DNA of 64,000 nucleotides from Pseudoxanthomonas sp. PXM02 (GTDB lineage: Bacteria > Pseudomonadota > Gammaproteobacteria > Xanthomonadales > Xanthomonadaceae), in contig NZ_JACVAK010000001.1 of the NCBI RefSeq assembly GCF_014851805.1, forward strand, positions 434,001 to 498,000, written 5' to 3'. The notes under the pieces were generated by a model, which was given only the letters and a program-made list of their open reading frames with translations, was not told where the DNA came from and did no database searches. Positions 1-9,465 of this stretch are shown one piece after another (positions within the stretch are counted from its first letter, which is position 1; each line of letters begins with the position of its first letter). Made by a program: the position numbers and the translations under genes.

Positions 1-1251
1 GATGGCCGCCTTCACGTAGCTCATCGCCAGCGCCAGCGGCATGCCGTGGAAGTGGCCGGCGGAGATCACCTGCTCTTCGACGTGCTCGGACTGTTTGTCC
101 GGGAACACCAGCGGATTGTCGGTGACCGCGTTGAGTTCGATCTCCAGCACGCGACGCGCCTGCTCGACCGCATCACGCACGGCGCCATGCACCTGCGGGA
201 TGCAGCGCAGCGAGTAGCTGTCCTGCGGCTGGTGCTTCTTGCCGCCGCGGAACGGCATGAAACGCAGGTAGAACTTCTCGCGACCGTGGCGCTGGTCGGT
301 CGGCACCCAGTCCCAGCCGATGTCGAAACGCAGCGCCTGCGCCTCGGCGGTGTCCCAGCTGCGCGGCAGCCACGGGCGGAACTTCGGCACCAGGTGATAA
401 GGAATGTCGGCCAGCGTCGAACCGTCGAGCAGATCGCGCAACCGCCCCGCGACGTGCACCTGGCCCGGATGCGGGCGCAGCGCGTGCACTTCCTCGGCGA
501 ACGCGCCCAGGCGGCCGGCGAACGCGTCGATCGTCATCGCGGCAGCGAGGTCGGCGGTATCCAGCAGCTGGTCCAGGCGGTACGTGGCCAGCACGCCCAT
601 CGCCAGCATCTGTGCGGTGCCGTTGTTGAGCGCCAGGCCTTCCTTGTACGACAGGCTGACCGGCGACAGGCCCGCGCGCTTCAGCGCATCAGCACCGGCA
701 ATGCGCTCGCCTTCATAGAACGCTTCGCCGCCGCCCAGCAGCACGATGGCCAGGTGCGACAGCGGCGCCAGGTCGCCCGAGGCGCCGACCGAACCCAGCG
801 ACGGCACCACCGGCACGATGCCGGCGTTGAGCATCGCTGCCAGCGCCTGCAGGGTCTCCACGCGGATGCCGGAATGCCCCTTCAGCAGCGTGTTGATGCG
901 GATGCCGAGCATGGCGCGGACGATCTCCGGCGCCATCGGCTCGCCCACGCACACGGCATGGGTGACGATCAGGTTGTACTGCAGTTCCTCGTGCAGCGAA
1001 CGACCGGACTTCACCGCCCCCGGCAGTTCGTCGCGCAGCGGATGTGCACCGAGCAGCTTGTCGGCGTTGCTGCCGAAGCCGGTGGAGACGCCGTAGATCG
1101 GCTCTTCGCGGCGGACCTGTTCGGCCAGGAAGTCGGCGGCGCGCGCGACGGCCTTCAGCGCGCCCTTGTCCAGTTCGACGCTGGCGCCGAACGCGATCTC
1201 GACCAGCTTGTCGCGGGTCAGCGACTTGCCATCCAGCAGGATCGGCTTCAT
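1..1251 (-). CDS. hutH: Histidine ammonia-lyase (partial, C-terminus beyond window)
   Basis: MIO-type aromatic amino acid lyase that would deaminate L-histidine to urocanate. 417 residues are visible from the start at 1251 (MKPILLDGKSLTRD); the C-terminus runs off the left edge. The Ala-Ser-Gly triad that cyclises to the MIO electrophile is at residues 157-159 (GSVGASGDLAPL). The substrate-selectivity pair is Thr97-His98, close to the Ser-His of known HALs and unlike His-Leu (TAL) or Phe-Leu (PAL). Between LRDLLDGS and QDSYSLRC there are about 50 more residues than in the Pseudomonas enzyme as I remember it. The start lies one base after the hisS stop (TGA-C-ATG), so the two are probably translationally coupled. 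No other hut gene is visible; the rest of a hut operon could lie to the left. Family assignment is firm, substrate inferred. Confidence 0.88.
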   Translation of the reverse strand, partial: MKPILLDGKSLTRDKLVEIAFGASVELDKGALKAVARAADFLAEQVRREEPIYGVSTGFGSNADKLLGAHPLRDELPGAVKSGRSLHEELQYNLIVTHAVCVGEPMAPEIVRAMLGIRINTLLKGHSGIRVETLQALAAMLNAGIVPVVPSLGSVGASGDLAPLSHLAIVLLGGGEAFYEGERIAGADALKRAGLSPVSLSYKEGLALNNGTAQMLAMGVLATYRLDQLLDTADLAAAMTIDAFAGRLGAFAEEVHALRPHPGQVHVAGRLRDLLDGSTLADIPYHLVPKFRPWLPRSWDTAEAQALRFDIGWDWVPTDQRHGREKFYLRFMPFRGGKKHQPQDSYSLRCIPQVHGAVRDAVEQARRVLEIELNAVTDNPLVFPDKQSEHVEEQVISAGHFHGMPLALAMSYVKAAI

Positions 1252-1252
1252 G

Positions 1253-2665
1253 TCAGCGCCCCGCCAGTACGCGGGCCTGTTCCAGCTCGACCTTCAGGCT
1301 GCTGGCCAGCTCCTCGCGCTTCACTTCGAACTGCTGCTCGCGCACCAGGTCCTTGACCGTCACCGCGCCGCGCGCGAGTTCCTCCTCGCCCGCCAGCACC
1401 ACGAAACGGATGCCCGCACGCGAGGCGTACTGGAACTGCTTGGCCAGCTTGCGGCTTTCCATCTGCACTTCGGTGTTGATGCCGGCCGCGCGCAGGCGGC
1501 GCGCGATATCCAGCGATTCGGCCAACTGGCCGTCGTCCATCAGGGCGACCATCGCCTGCACGCTGCTTTCGTCGCTACCCGCGATCAGGCCGGCTTCGCG
1601 CAGCTGCCAGAACAGGCGGGTCAGGCCGATCGAGATGCCAACACCCGGCAGCTTCGACTTGGTGTAGTGGCTGGCAAGGTCTTCGTAGCGGCCGCCCGAG
1701 CAGATCGAGCCGATCTGCGGGTAACCGTCCAGCTGCGTCTCGTAGACGGTGCCGGTGTAGTAGTCCAGGCCGCGCGCGATGGAGAAGTTCAGGCAGTACG
1801 CGCTCTCGGGCACGCCCAGCGCCTTGACCAGCTCCAGCACCTCGCGCAGTTCGGCGATGCCCTGGTTGAAGGTCTCGCTGCCCTGCCCCAGCGCATCGAG
1901 CTTGGCCAGCGCGTCGGCGTGGCCGGTGCTGCGCATGGCGACGAACTCGAGGATACGGTCGACGCCCTCGACCGACATGCCGAAGCCTTCGCCAGTCAGC
2001 GTTTCGCGCACGTAGTCGGCGCCGCGCTTGTCCAGCTTGTCGACTTCGCGCAGCACCAGCGCCTGCTGCTCGCCGTCGGTGACGCCCTGCGCTTCGAAGA
2101 AGCCGCGCATCAGCTTGCGGTTGTTCAACTGGATGGTGAACTCGCCGATGCCCAGTTCGCTGAAGACGGCGTGGATGACGGCCAGGATCTCGGCGTCGAA
2201 GCGAACGCTCAGTGCGTCCTTGCCGATGACGTCGATGTCGCACTGGTAGAACTCGCGGAAGCGGCCGCGCTGCTGGCGCTCGCCGCGATAGACGCGCTGG
2301 ATCTGGTAGCGGCGGAACGGGAAGGTCAGTTCGTGTTCGTGTTCGGCCACGTAGCGGGCCAGCGGCACGGTCAGGTCGAAGCGCAGGGCCAGTTCGGGCA
2401 GGCCTTCGCCTTCCTTGGCCAGGGCGCCGGTGGACTGGACGAAGTAGACCTGCCGTTCGGTCTCGCCGCCGGACTTGGTCAGCAGGGTCTCGGACAGTTC
2501 GAAGACCGGGGTTTCCACGGGCAGGAAGCCGAAGCGCTCGTAGTTCCGGCGGATGGTGTCCAGCATGCGCTGGAACGCGATCTGCTCGCGCGGGAGCAGC
2601 TCCATGACGCCAGGCGGGGTACGGGGCTTGATCAAGGGAGACTCCGGCTTTCGTGAACGGGCCAT
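1253..2665 (-). CDS. hisS: Histidyl-tRNA synthetase
   Basis: Class II aminoacyl-tRNA synthetase that charges tRNA-His in the cytoplasm. 470 residues, longer than the roughly 425-residue E. coli form. Class II motif 2 is at about residues 116-148 ([14 protein letters not shown] then [12 protein letters not shown]). The histidine-binding signature [12 protein letters not shown] is at 298-309 and is followed by CSGGRYEDL. The C-terminal part (about 370-470) is the anticodon-binding domain. The ATG at 2665 fits the expected N-terminus. It is the first gene of a transcript continuing into the histidine ammonia-lyase with a one-base gap. The tRNA-Pro gene upstream is on the opposite strand. Confidence 0.97.
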   Translation of the reverse strand: MARSRKPESPLIKPRTPPGVMELLPREQIAFQRMLDTIRRNYERFGFLPVETPVFELSETLLTKSGGETERQVYFVQSTGALAKEGEGLPELALRFDLTVPLARYVAEHEHELTFPFRRYQIQRVYRGERQQRGRFREFYQCDIDVIGKDALSVRFDAEILAVIHAVFSELGIGEFTIQLNNRKLMRGFFEAQGVTDGEQQALVLREVDKLDKRGADYVRETLTGEGFGMSVEGVDRILEFVAMRSTGHADALAKLDALGQGSETFNQGIAELREVLELVKALGVPESAYCLNFSIARGLDYYTGTVYETQLDGYPQIGSICSGGRYEDLASHYTKSKLPGVGISIGLTRLFWQLREAGLIAGSDESSVQAMVALMDDGQLAESLDIARRLRAAGINTEVQMESRKLAKQFQYASRAGIRFVVLAGEEELARGAVTVKDLVREQQFEVKREELASSLKVELEQARVLAGR

Positions 2666-2743
2666 TTTACTTTCGTTGGCGTATCCGCCGCAGCCTTTCC
2701 CAGCCTGTTGGCCTAACTTTCGCTAGAGGATGCTGTCGGGGGC

Positions 2744-2772
2744 TTGCCCGGGCCGGGTCGCCCACCTATAAT
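2744..2772 (+). promoter_or_regulatory. Promoter of tRNA-Pro
   Basis: A -35-like TTGCCC (2744-2749) and a consensus -10 TATAAT (2767-2772) are separated by 17 bases. The -10 lies 12 bases before the tRNA 5' end, the right geometry for a stable-RNA sigma-70 promoter. Confidence 0.8.
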
Positions 2773-2784
2773 TTCGCGCTCAGT

Positions 2785-2861
<77 letters not shown>

Positions 2862-2882
2862 ATAGATTCAAGGCTTTAAGAA

Positions 2883-2910
2883 AAAGCCGCCCCAGTGGCG
2901 GCTTTTTTTT
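2883..2910 (+). terminator. Rho-independent terminator after tRNA-Pro
   Basis: Stem AGCCGCC / GGCGGCT with a five-base loop (CCAGT), preceded by an A-run and followed by eight T. It ends tRNA-Pro transcription. The A-run on the other side means it could also act on the convergent gene. Confidence 0.9.
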
Positions 2911-2936
2911 GTGCGTGCAGGGCAATGTGCCCACCA

Positions 2937-3767
2937 TTATTGCTTTAGGGGAATCACCAAGTACTGCTTGGGAAGCAAATCCTCAGGGAACCGAGGAAAT
3001 TCTCCACCCCCTTCTACCCAGCGTGGTAGGAATTTCCGAATCGCTTTGATCACCCAAACATCTGGGTCAAACTCGGCATGCAGTATGTGCTCGGCCGCAG
3101 CGTAGCCCAATTCTTCAATCCGTCCGTAGTCGTGCTTGACCGCGAAGTCACCCATACAAGCCTCGACCGCGCATGCGAGTGTTAGCGACGCCACCACGCA
3201 ATCCGTGAAGTCAGATGGATAGAGGCTGAAATGGTCAAGGGTTGAGTGCGCGACACCCTTGTTTGCCATCCGCCTTACGAGCTCCATTTTCTCGAACAGC
3301 CGGTGAGCTGGCACCGAAGCTATCCCGGCCGGAGGCGCCATGATGCGACAGTACTTCTCCAAGTAGACAAGATAGCTAAGACGCTGCGCAGCATCTGGCA
3401 TCGCCGTGGAGTGAACTTCCAAATATGCGTTGAACGCCAAACGAGTATCAGGATCAGCCAATCGCCGACCAATCTGACAACTCCCAAGGGAGCTTTTGTC
3501 GCGATCGTGCAGCGCACGCAACTCAAGCACCAACCCATTCAGTAGCGTTCGGCGAAGAACAAACTTAGCGTCCTCAGGCATCGGCTTGGCCGACATCTCG
3601 TGAGCTTCCTTACTCTCAAGAGCACTGAATAAGCACCATGTATAGAGAACATGGGATGCTCGGACCGCATACCACCGGATTGATTGAATAAGAAGGCCCA
3701 GCGCGTCAGCGCCATTCTCTGCGCGGAACGTCCTGTAGTCGTCTCTAGGCTCGCCAAACTGGAACAT
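2937..3767 (-). CDS. Orphan protein with HEPN/AbiU2-like motif, function unknown
   Basis: 276 residues, predicted mostly alpha-helical, with no signal peptide. I do not recognise the family with confidence. Around residues 164-175 the run ELVRRMANKGVAHSTLD resembles the R-N-K-x3-A-H motif of HEPN nucleases of the AbiU2/AbiV type, but the usual Arg directly before Asn is Ala here; the nearest Arg residues are two and three positions earlier. If HEPN, the active site is altered or the motif is shifted. The start at 3767 is supported by GGGTGGAG just upstream. GC content is visibly lower than in neighbouring genes, and it stands alone between tRNA-Pro and proA, typical of an acquired gene. No partner gene of a toxin-antitoxin or phage-defence pair is adjacent. 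Confidence 0.6.
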   Translation of the reverse strand: MFQFGEPRDDYRTFRAENGADALGLLIQSIRWYAVRASHVLYTWCLFSALESKEAHEMSAKPMPEDAKFVLRRTLLNGLVLELRALHDRDKSSLGSCQIGRRLADPDTRLAFNAYLEVHSTAMPDAAQRLSYLVYLEKYCRIMAPPAGIASVPAHRLFEKMELVRRMANKGVAHSTLDHFSLYPSDFTDCVVASLTLACAVEACMGDFAVKHDYGRIEELGYAAAEHILHAEFDPDVWVIKAIRKFLPRWVEGGGEFPRFPEDLLPKQYLVIPLKQ

Positions 3768-3896
3768 GACTCCACCCTACCAGTCGCAATAAGCCTGGGA
3801 AAATCTCGCTAAAACTCAACAGTGCTTTACACGCCGCATGAGGCTCCGTCAGAAGCATAGCTTGGGAACTCCAACATCAGGACTCGCCCAAGAGCC

Positions 3897-5162
3897 TTAG
3901 GCCAGCAAATCCGGATGTCGTACCTGCCCCTCTCCGCGCACCACAAACCGCTCCACCGTCAGTGCTTCCAGACCCATAGGGCCATACGAATGCAGGCGCG
4001 TGGTCGAAATCCCGATCTCCGCACCCAACCCCAGTTCGCCGCCGTCCGAGAAGCGCGACGAGGCATTGACCATCACCACGGCTGACCGCAGTGCGTTGAG
4101 AAACTTCTCCGCATGGACGGGATTGCGAGTGACGATGACCTCGGTATGGTCCGACGTATAGCGACGGATATGCGAGATGGCAGCATCCAGGTCGTCGACT
4201 ACTCCAACCGCGATCACCAGATCGAGGAACTCGGCGGCAAAATCGTCGTCCGTCGCACTGGTCGCATCCGGCATCAGCGCCATGGCTGCCGCATCCGCCC
4301 GGACCTCGACGCCGCGCGCGCGTAGCGCCTCGGCCGCACGCGGCAGGAAGGTCGGTGCGATATCGCGGTGGACCAGCAGCGTCTCCAGCGAATTGCAGGC
4401 GGACGGACGCGACACCTTGCCGTCCAGCAGCAGCGCCAGCGCCAGATCCTCGTCCGCACCCGCGTCCACATACTGGTGGCAGACGCCCTTGTAGTGCTTG
4501 ATCACCGGCACGCGCGCGTGTTCCGCGACAAAGCGGATCAACCCCTCGCCACCGCGCGGGATCACCAGATCGACGATATCGCTGAGCTGGATCAACTCCA
4601 GGATCGTCTCGCGGCGCAGATCCTCGACCAGCGTCAGCACCGCGTCCGGCAAGCCGGCTTCGCGCAACGCGCGCTTCAAGGCCGCCGCGATGGCGGTGTT
4701 GGAATGGATCGCCTCCGAGCCGCCACGCAGGATCACCGCGTTGCCGGCCTTCAGGCACAGCGCCGCCGCATCCGCCGTGACGTTCGGGCGCGCCTCGTAG
4801 ATCATCGCGATGACGCCCAGCGGCACCCGCACGCGTTCGACATGGATGCCGTTAGGACGATCGTAGGCGCGGGTCACCTGCCCGACCGGATCCGGCAGTT
4901 CCGCCACTTCACGCACCGCGCTGGCAATGCCCTGCAGCCGCGCACTGTCCAAGCGCAGGCGATCCAGCATGGCGCTACCGATGCCTTTGGCTGCAGCCGC
5001 CTCGACGTCCTGCGCATTGGCCGCCAGGATCAGCGCCTCGTCGGCCAGCAATGCGTCGGCCATCGCCTGCAGCAGCGCATTCTTCGCCTCGGTCGGCAAT
5101 GCCGCGATGGCGTGGGCCGCATCGCGGCATTGCAGGGCTTGCTGGGTGATCTGGCCGGTCAT
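3897..5162 (-). CDS. proA: Gamma-glutamyl phosphate reductase
   Basis: NADPH-dependent reduction of glutamate-5-phosphate to glutamate-5-semialdehyde, second step of proline synthesis. 421 residues from the ATG at 5162 ([10 protein letters not shown]), the usual ProA length. The frame stays open upstream to 5402, but that stretch overlaps proB and has no ProA character. The catalytic cysteine is Cys256 in [11 protein letters not shown]; substrate-binding segments IYEARPNVT and [12 protein letters not shown] are intact. It lies 19 bases after the proB stop and is the last gene of the long arg-pro transcript. Confidence 0.97.
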   Translation of the reverse strand: MTGQITQQALQCRDAAHAIAALPTEAKNALLQAMADALLADEALILAANAQDVEAAAAKGIGSAMLDRLRLDSARLQGIASAVREVAELPDPVGQVTRAYDRPNGIHVERVRVPLGVIAMIYEARPNVTADAAALCLKAGNAVILRGGSEAIHSNTAIAAALKRALREAGLPDAVLTLVEDLRRETILELIQLSDIVDLVIPRGGEGLIRFVAEHARVPVIKHYKGVCHQYVDAGADEDLALALLLDGKVSRPSACNSLETLLVHRDIAPTFLPRAAEALRARGVEVRADAAAMALMPDATSATDDDFAAEFLDLVIAVGVVDDLDAAISHIRRYTSDHTEVIVTRNPVHAEKFLNALRSAVVMVNASSRFSDGGELGLGAEIGISTTRLHSYGPMGLEALTVERFVVRGEGQVRHPDLLA

Positions 5163-5181
5163 GGGGTTTCCGTCTGCGTGC

Positions 5182-6330
5182 TCACACCAGGACCAGGTCG
5201 TCGCGATGGACGACGTTCTCGCCGTAGGTGTAACCGAGGATGCCTTCGATGTCGCGCGAGTGGCGGCGCGCGATGCGGCGGATATCGACCGCCGAGTACT
5301 GGCTGACACCGCGCGCGATACGGCGGTCGCCGGCCTCGTCGCGCAGCACCAGCTCGACCATGTCGCCACGGCGGAAATCGCCTTCCGCCGTCGCCACGCC
5401 ACCGGGCAGCAGCGACGCGCCCTTCTGGCTCATCGCAGTCGCCGCACCGGCATCGACCACGATGGCCCCCGATTCGACGGGCACGTTGCGCAGCCAGTAC
5501 TTGCGTGCGGCCAGACGGTTCTGCGCCGGGCGAAAGCGCGTGCCAAGCAGCGCGCCGCGCGCCAGCGTGGAGACGGTCGCGGCCTGTGTGCCGTTGAACA
5601 GGAAGGTCTCGATGCCGGCTGCCGCTGCCTTGGCCGCGGCTTCCAGCTTGGTATGCATGCCACCGGTACCGACGCCGCTGCCAGCGCCGCCGGCCATGGC
5701 GAAGAACTCCGGCGTCAGCGCCTCGACATCCAGGATCGGGCGCGCATCGGCGTGCGTGCGCGGATTGGCGGTGTAGAAACCATCGATGTCCGTGGCGATG
5801 AACAGCGCATCGGCGTCGATCAGCGCTGCGACGACCGCAGCGAGATTGTCGTTGTCGCCGAGCTTCAGTTCATCGACGGAGACGGTGTCGTTCTCGTTGA
5901 CGACGGGCAACGCACCCAGCGCCAACAGTTCCTGCAGCGTGGCGCGCGCATTGAGGTAACGGCGGCGGTTGCGCAGGTCGTCATGGGTCAGCAGCACCTG
6001 CGCCACGGGACGGTCGAAGAACCGTTGCCACAGCGCGATCAGCTGCGCCTGCCCCAGCGCGGCCAGCGCCTGCCGTTCTGCCATCGCCACGCCGGCCTGC
6101 GGCTTGCGGTGCAGCAGCCCGCGCCCCGCGGCCACGGCGCCGGACGACACGATCACCACTTCGCGCCCGGCGGCGATGCTGGACGACACGAACTGCGCCA
6201 GATTCAGCGCATGGCGCGGGCTCAGCCCCTCGCCCTCGGCTGCCAGCAGGCTGCTGCCCACCTTCAGCACGGCGCGACGCCAGGCCGGCAACGGTTGTTC
6301 GGAGAACGGAAGCGGCGTGGCGTGCGTCAT
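5182..6330 (-). CDS. proB: Glutamate 5-kinase
   Basis: ATP-dependent phosphorylation of L-glutamate, first and normally proline-inhibited step of proline synthesis. 382 residues. The N-terminal amino-acid-kinase domain (about 15-270) shows [37 protein letters not shown] and [12 protein letters not shown]. The C-terminal PUA domain (about 290-380) is present, so this is the long two-domain form. Nine bases follow the YciI-like gene stop before its start. Its place behind the arginine genes puts both glutamate-consuming kinases on one transcript. Confidence 0.97.
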   Translation of the reverse strand: MTHATPLPFSEQPLPAWRRAVLKVGSSLLAAEGEGLSPRHALNLAQFVSSSIAAGREVVIVSSGAVAAGRGLLHRKPQAGVAMAERQALAALGQAQLIALWQRFFDRPVAQVLLTHDDLRNRRRYLNARATLQELLALGALPVVNENDTVSVDELKLGDNDNLAAVVAALIDADALFIATDIDGFYTANPRTHADARPILDVEALTPEFFAMAGGAGSGVGTGGMHTKLEAAAKAAAAGIETFLFNGTQAATVSTLARGALLGTRFRPAQNRLAARKYWLRNVPVESGAIVVDAGAATAMSQKGASLLPGGVATAEGDFRRGDMVELVLRDEAGDRRIARGVSQYSAVDIRRIARRHSRDIEGILGYTYGENVVHRDDLVLV

Positions 6331-6338
6331 GGGTCAGC

Positions 6339-6596
6339 TCAGCGTGTGTTCCATTCGTAGACGGTGAGATCGGACGTGCCGGTCAGCGCCAGGGGATCGC
6401 GTTCCGCGATCGCCCGCGCCTCTTCCAGCGACGCGACATTGACCAGCACGTAGGCCCCGCCGCTCTTGTCGCTGAAGCCGCCGGTCATTTCCAACTGGCC
6501 AGCAGCGCGCAGTTCATCCAGGAACGAAAGATGCGGCGCGATGACGGCGTCATCGAACGACGGACGACGCATCGCCATGACGAGGTAGCGGATCAC
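6339..6596 (-). CDS. YCII-related small protein
   Basis: 85 residues with the ferredoxin-like YCII fold signature: [12 protein letters not shown] at the start, [15 protein letters not shown] in the helix, [25 protein letters not shown] near the end, and a conserved His and Asp. YciI-type proteins are small dimers with proposed hydrolase or dehalogenase-like activity; the physiological role is unknown. The start overlaps the argH stop by four bases, so it is probably translated with argH. A role in arginine or proline metabolism is suggested only by position. Confidence 0.8.
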   Translation of the reverse strand: MIRYLVMAMRRPSFDDAVIAPHLSFLDELRAAGQLEMTGGFSDKSGGAYVLVNVASLEEARAIAERDPLALTGTSDLTVYEWNTR

Positions 6597-7885
6597 AGGG
6601 CGTCCCAGCGGGCGAGCAGTTCGTCCAGGCGCAGATCGGCGGCCGCGCCAGGCGAGACGCGCGCGGCTAGGCTGCCTTCCGGCGTACGTCCCTGCCCTGC
6701 GCTGTCGGCCGATGCGGCGGCGGCCTTGTAGGCTTCGCGGAACGGCACGCCCGCGACCGCGGCTTCGACCGCAACGTCGGTGGCGTACATGCCGGAATCG
6801 ATCGCGGCGCGCAGTTTGTCTTCACGCCAGCCCAGGTTGGCCAGCAGCGCCGGCAGCAGTTCCAGCGCCGGCAGGCCGCGGCCGAAGCCGTGGAAGATCG
6901 CGCCCTTGCTGGCCTGCAGGTCGCGGTGGTACCCCGACGGCAGCGACAGCAGTTGTTCGATCTCCATGCGTGCGGCGGCGACGCTGGCGTGCGTGGCGCG
7001 CATCAGCTCGATGACGTCGGGATTGCGCTTGTTCGGCATGATCGAGCTGCCGGTGGTGTACTGCGCCGGCAGCGCAACGAAGCCGAATTCGGCGCTGGTG
7101 AACAGCGACAGGTCCCAGGCGATGCGGCGCAGATCCAGCGTGGCGGCGCCGAGCGCTTCCAGCGCGGCCAGCTCGAACTTGCCGCGCGAGAGCTGCGCGT
7201 AGATCGGACTGACCTGCATGCGCGCGAAGCCGAGCGCCGTCGTGGTGTGCTCGCGGTCCAGCTTGAGGTTGACGCCGTAACCGGCGGCGGTGCCGAGCGG
7301 ATTGGCATCGACCAGCTTCAGCGTGTCGCGCGCGCGGATCGTGTTGTCGATAAAAGCCTCGGCCCAGCCCGCCCACCACATGCCGGCCGACGAAACGACG
7401 GCGCGCTGGATGTGGGTATAGCCGGGAATCGGCAGGTCGCGTTCGGCTTGCGCGCGGTCCAGCGCGACTTTGGCGATCTCGCGCGACAGCACGGCCACGC
7501 GCGCCAGCTTCTCCTTCAGCCACAGGCGCGTGGCGACCAGGATCTGGTCGTTGCGGCTGCGGCCGGTATGGATCTTGCGGCCGGCATCGCCCAAGCGTTC
7601 GGTCAGGCGCGCTTCGATGGCGGAGTGGCCGTCCTCGAAACGCTCGTCGAGCACGAAGTCGCCGCGACGGAAGTCATCGGCGAGGACCGCCAGTTCGCGC
7701 TTCAGCCCGGCCAGTTCGTCGCCCGACAGGATGCCGGTGCGCTGCAGGCCTTCGGCATGCGCCGCGCTGGCCTGGATATCGTGCAGGAAGAACTCGCGGT
7801 CCAGCACCACATCGTCGCCAGCCAGGAAACGCTGGATCTCCGCGTCCACCGCCACGCCGGGCTTCTGCCACAACAGGTCGCTCAT
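6593..7885 (-). CDS. argH: Argininosuccinate lyase
   Basis: Splits argininosuccinate into arginine and fumarate. 430 residues from the ATG at 7885 ([10 protein letters not shown]); the frame extends upstream to 8377, but that part overlaps argC. Fumarase-superfamily motifs: [11 protein letters not shown] at about 104-114, GYTHIQRA at 155-162, and the signature [12 protein letters not shown] at 279-290 with the catalytic serine. It overlaps argC by ATGA, so coupling is likely. The length is slightly below the roughly 460 residues of E. coli ArgH, with a short C-terminal domain. Confidence 0.97.
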   Translation of the reverse strand: MSDLLWQKPGVAVDAEIQRFLAGDDVVLDREFFLHDIQASAAHAEGLQRTGILSGDELAGLKRELAVLADDFRRGDFVLDERFEDGHSAIEARLTERLGDAGRKIHTGRSRNDQILVATRLWLKEKLARVAVLSREIAKVALDRAQAERDLPIPGYTHIQRAVVSSAGMWWAGWAEAFIDNTIRARDTLKLVDANPLGTAAGYGVNLKLDREHTTTALGFARMQVSPIYAQLSRGKFELAALEALGAATLDLRRIAWDLSLFTSAEFGFVALPAQYTTGSSIMPNKRNPDVIELMRATHASVAAARMEIEQLLSLPSGYHRDLQASKGAIFHGFGRGLPALELLPALLANLGWREDKLRAAIDSGMYATDVAVEAAVAGVPFREAYKAAAASADSAGQGRTPEGSLAARVSPGAAADLRLDELLARWDAL

Positions 7886-8844
7886 GCCGTCGTCTCCTGC
7901 GGAATGCTCTCCAGCTCGTCGAAGCCGAAAGCAAGATTGAGGTTCTGCATCGCCTGCGTCGCCGCGCCTTTGAGCAGATTGTCCAGCGTGGCGACCACGA
8001 CCAGCCGCTTGCCGCCCGGCGCCAGGGTGAAACCGCCGATCTCGACGCCGTGCCTGCCGGCGATCCGGCTGACCCACGGCGCTTCGTCGAGGATGCGGAT
8101 CAGCGGCTCGGACGCGTAGCGCTCGCGGTACAGCGTGCGGACGTCGTCGATCTTGATCGCCTGCTGAAGCCAGATATTGACCGTCATGGTGATGCCGCGG
8201 AAATGCGGTGCCACGTGCGGCATGAATTCCACCGGCACACCGAGCTGCCGGCTGACCTCGCGCTCGTGCATGTGGTCGGTCAGTGCGTACGGCATCAGGT
8301 TGTCGCGCAGCAGCTCGGTGTTGTTCTTGTCCGACGGCGAGGTGCCCGCCCCGGAGTAGCCCGACACGCCGAAGCACTGCGGTGGCCCCGCCAGTCGATC
8401 GAGCAACGGCGCAATGGCCAACTGCATAGCCGTGGCGTAGCAGCCGGGATTGCTGATGCGCTTCTGTCCTGCGTACTTCCCGCGGGTCAGTTCGGGCAGG
8501 CCGTAGTACCAGTGTTCGTCGAAGCGGAAGTCGGCCGACAGGTCGACGACGACCGTGTCCGGCGCCTGCGCATCGATGGCCGCGACCAGTTCGGCAGCCT
8601 TGCCGTTCGGCAGCGCCAGAATGACGGCATCGGCGCCCTTGCCACCGACCTGCTCGTGGCTCAAGGTCTCGTAGCGCAGCTCGCCCTCGAATCCGGGGAT
8701 GTGGTCACTGACCTTCTGCCCGACGAGCTCGCGCGAGGACACGAAGGCCAGTTCCAGCTGCGGGTGGCGGGCGATCAGGCGGATCAGTTCCGCGCCGGTG
8801 TGGCCGCGGGCACCGACGATGCCGACGGTCTTCTTGCTGCTCAT
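7882..8844 (-). CDS. argC: N-acetyl-gamma-glutamyl-phosphate reductase
   Basis: NADPH-dependent reduction of N-acetylglutamyl phosphate to the semialdehyde. 320 residues from the ATG at 8844 ([17 protein letters not shown]); the open frame further upstream belongs to the overlapping GNAT gene. The Rossmann glycine motif is at 8-16; the catalytic cysteine is Cys135 in [25 protein letters not shown] and HVAPHFRGI are typical of the family. It overlaps both neighbours by ATGA (GNAT upstream, argH downstream), tight coupling within the operon. Confidence 0.97.
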   Translation of the reverse strand: MSSKKTVGIVGARGHTGAELIRLIARHPQLELAFVSSRELVGQKVSDHIPGFEGELRYETLSHEQVGGKGADAVILALPNGKAAELVAAIDAQAPDTVVVDLSADFRFDEHWYYGLPELTRGKYAGQKRISNPGCYATAMQLAIAPLLDRLAGPPQCFGVSGYSGAGTSPSDKNNTELLRDNLMPYALTDHMHEREVSRQLGVPVEFMPHVAPHFRGITMTVNIWLQQAIKIDDVRTLYRERYASEPLIRILDEAPWVSRIAGRHGVEIGGFTLAPGGKRLVVVATLDNLLKGAATQAMQNLNLAFGFDELESIPQETTA

Positions 8845-9464
8845 GGGGATTCCTGTGCGTGCTGCGCCAGCCGGGCCTGCAGGTTGCGTTTCACCGCGGG
8901 CCACTCACTGTCGATGATGGAAAAGACGACGGTATCGCGCGGCGACCCGTCGGCGTGGCGCTTGTGGTTGCGCAGCACGCCGTCCTGCTTGGCGCCCAGA
9001 CGGGCGATGGCCGCGCGCGAGCGATGGTTGAACCAGCTGGTCTCGAACACCACGCTGATGCAGCCCAGGGTTTCGAAAGCATGCGTCAGCAGCAAGAGCT
9101 TCGTCTCGGTGTTGACGCCGGTGCGCTGGACGTCCGGCGCATACCAGGTGTAGCCGATGCTGAGCTTGGGCACGTCCGCTTCCAGCCCGTAAAAGCGCGT
9201 ACTGCCGACCACGCGACCGGCCGCATCCCGCACCACGAACGGCAGCACGCGGCCGTCGGCCTGTGCGGCCAGCACGGCATCCACGTAGCCCTCCGTGTCT
9301 TCCGCCTTCGGCACCTGGGTGAACCACAGCGCGGCTAGCGTATCGCCCGCCAACGCGTCGCGCAGGCTGTCGACATGGTCGCGCGACATAGGCTCCAAGC
9401 GCGCATGCCGGCCTGCCAGGACCGGGACCTGCTGCCACGCGACGGGAAGTGAGGCCGAAGTCAT
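8841..9464 (-). CDS. GNAT acetyltransferase, RimJ/RimL type, inside the arg operon
   Basis: 207-residue GCN5-related acetyltransferase. The core shows [18 protein letters not shown], then [29 protein letters not shown] (acetyl-CoA-binding strand and helix), then [28 protein letters not shown], a layout of RimJ/RimL-like N-acetyltransferases. It starts one base after the argB(A) stop and overlaps argC by four bases, so it is embedded in the operon. The fused ArgA/B already carries a synthase domain, so this enzyme is not needed for the standard route. Its substrate is unknown. Confidence 0.88.
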   Translation of the reverse strand: MTSASLPVAWQQVPVLAGRHARLEPMSRDHVDSLRDALAGDTLAALWFTQVPKAEDTEGYVDAVLAAQADGRVLPFVVRDAAGRVVGSTRFYGLEADVPKLSIGYTWYAPDVQRTGVNTETKLLLLTHAFETLGCISVVFETSWFNHRSRAAIARLGAKQDGVLRNHKRHADGSPRDTVVFSIIDSEWPAVKRNLQARLAQHAQESP

Positions 9465-9465
9465 G

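Noticed and set aside
46-2656. Long open frames on the plus strand across 46-1356 and 1166-2656
   Set aside because: They are antisense to the lyase and hisS, have His/Arg/Gln-rich compositions typical of high-GC shadow frames, and contain no recognisable motif.
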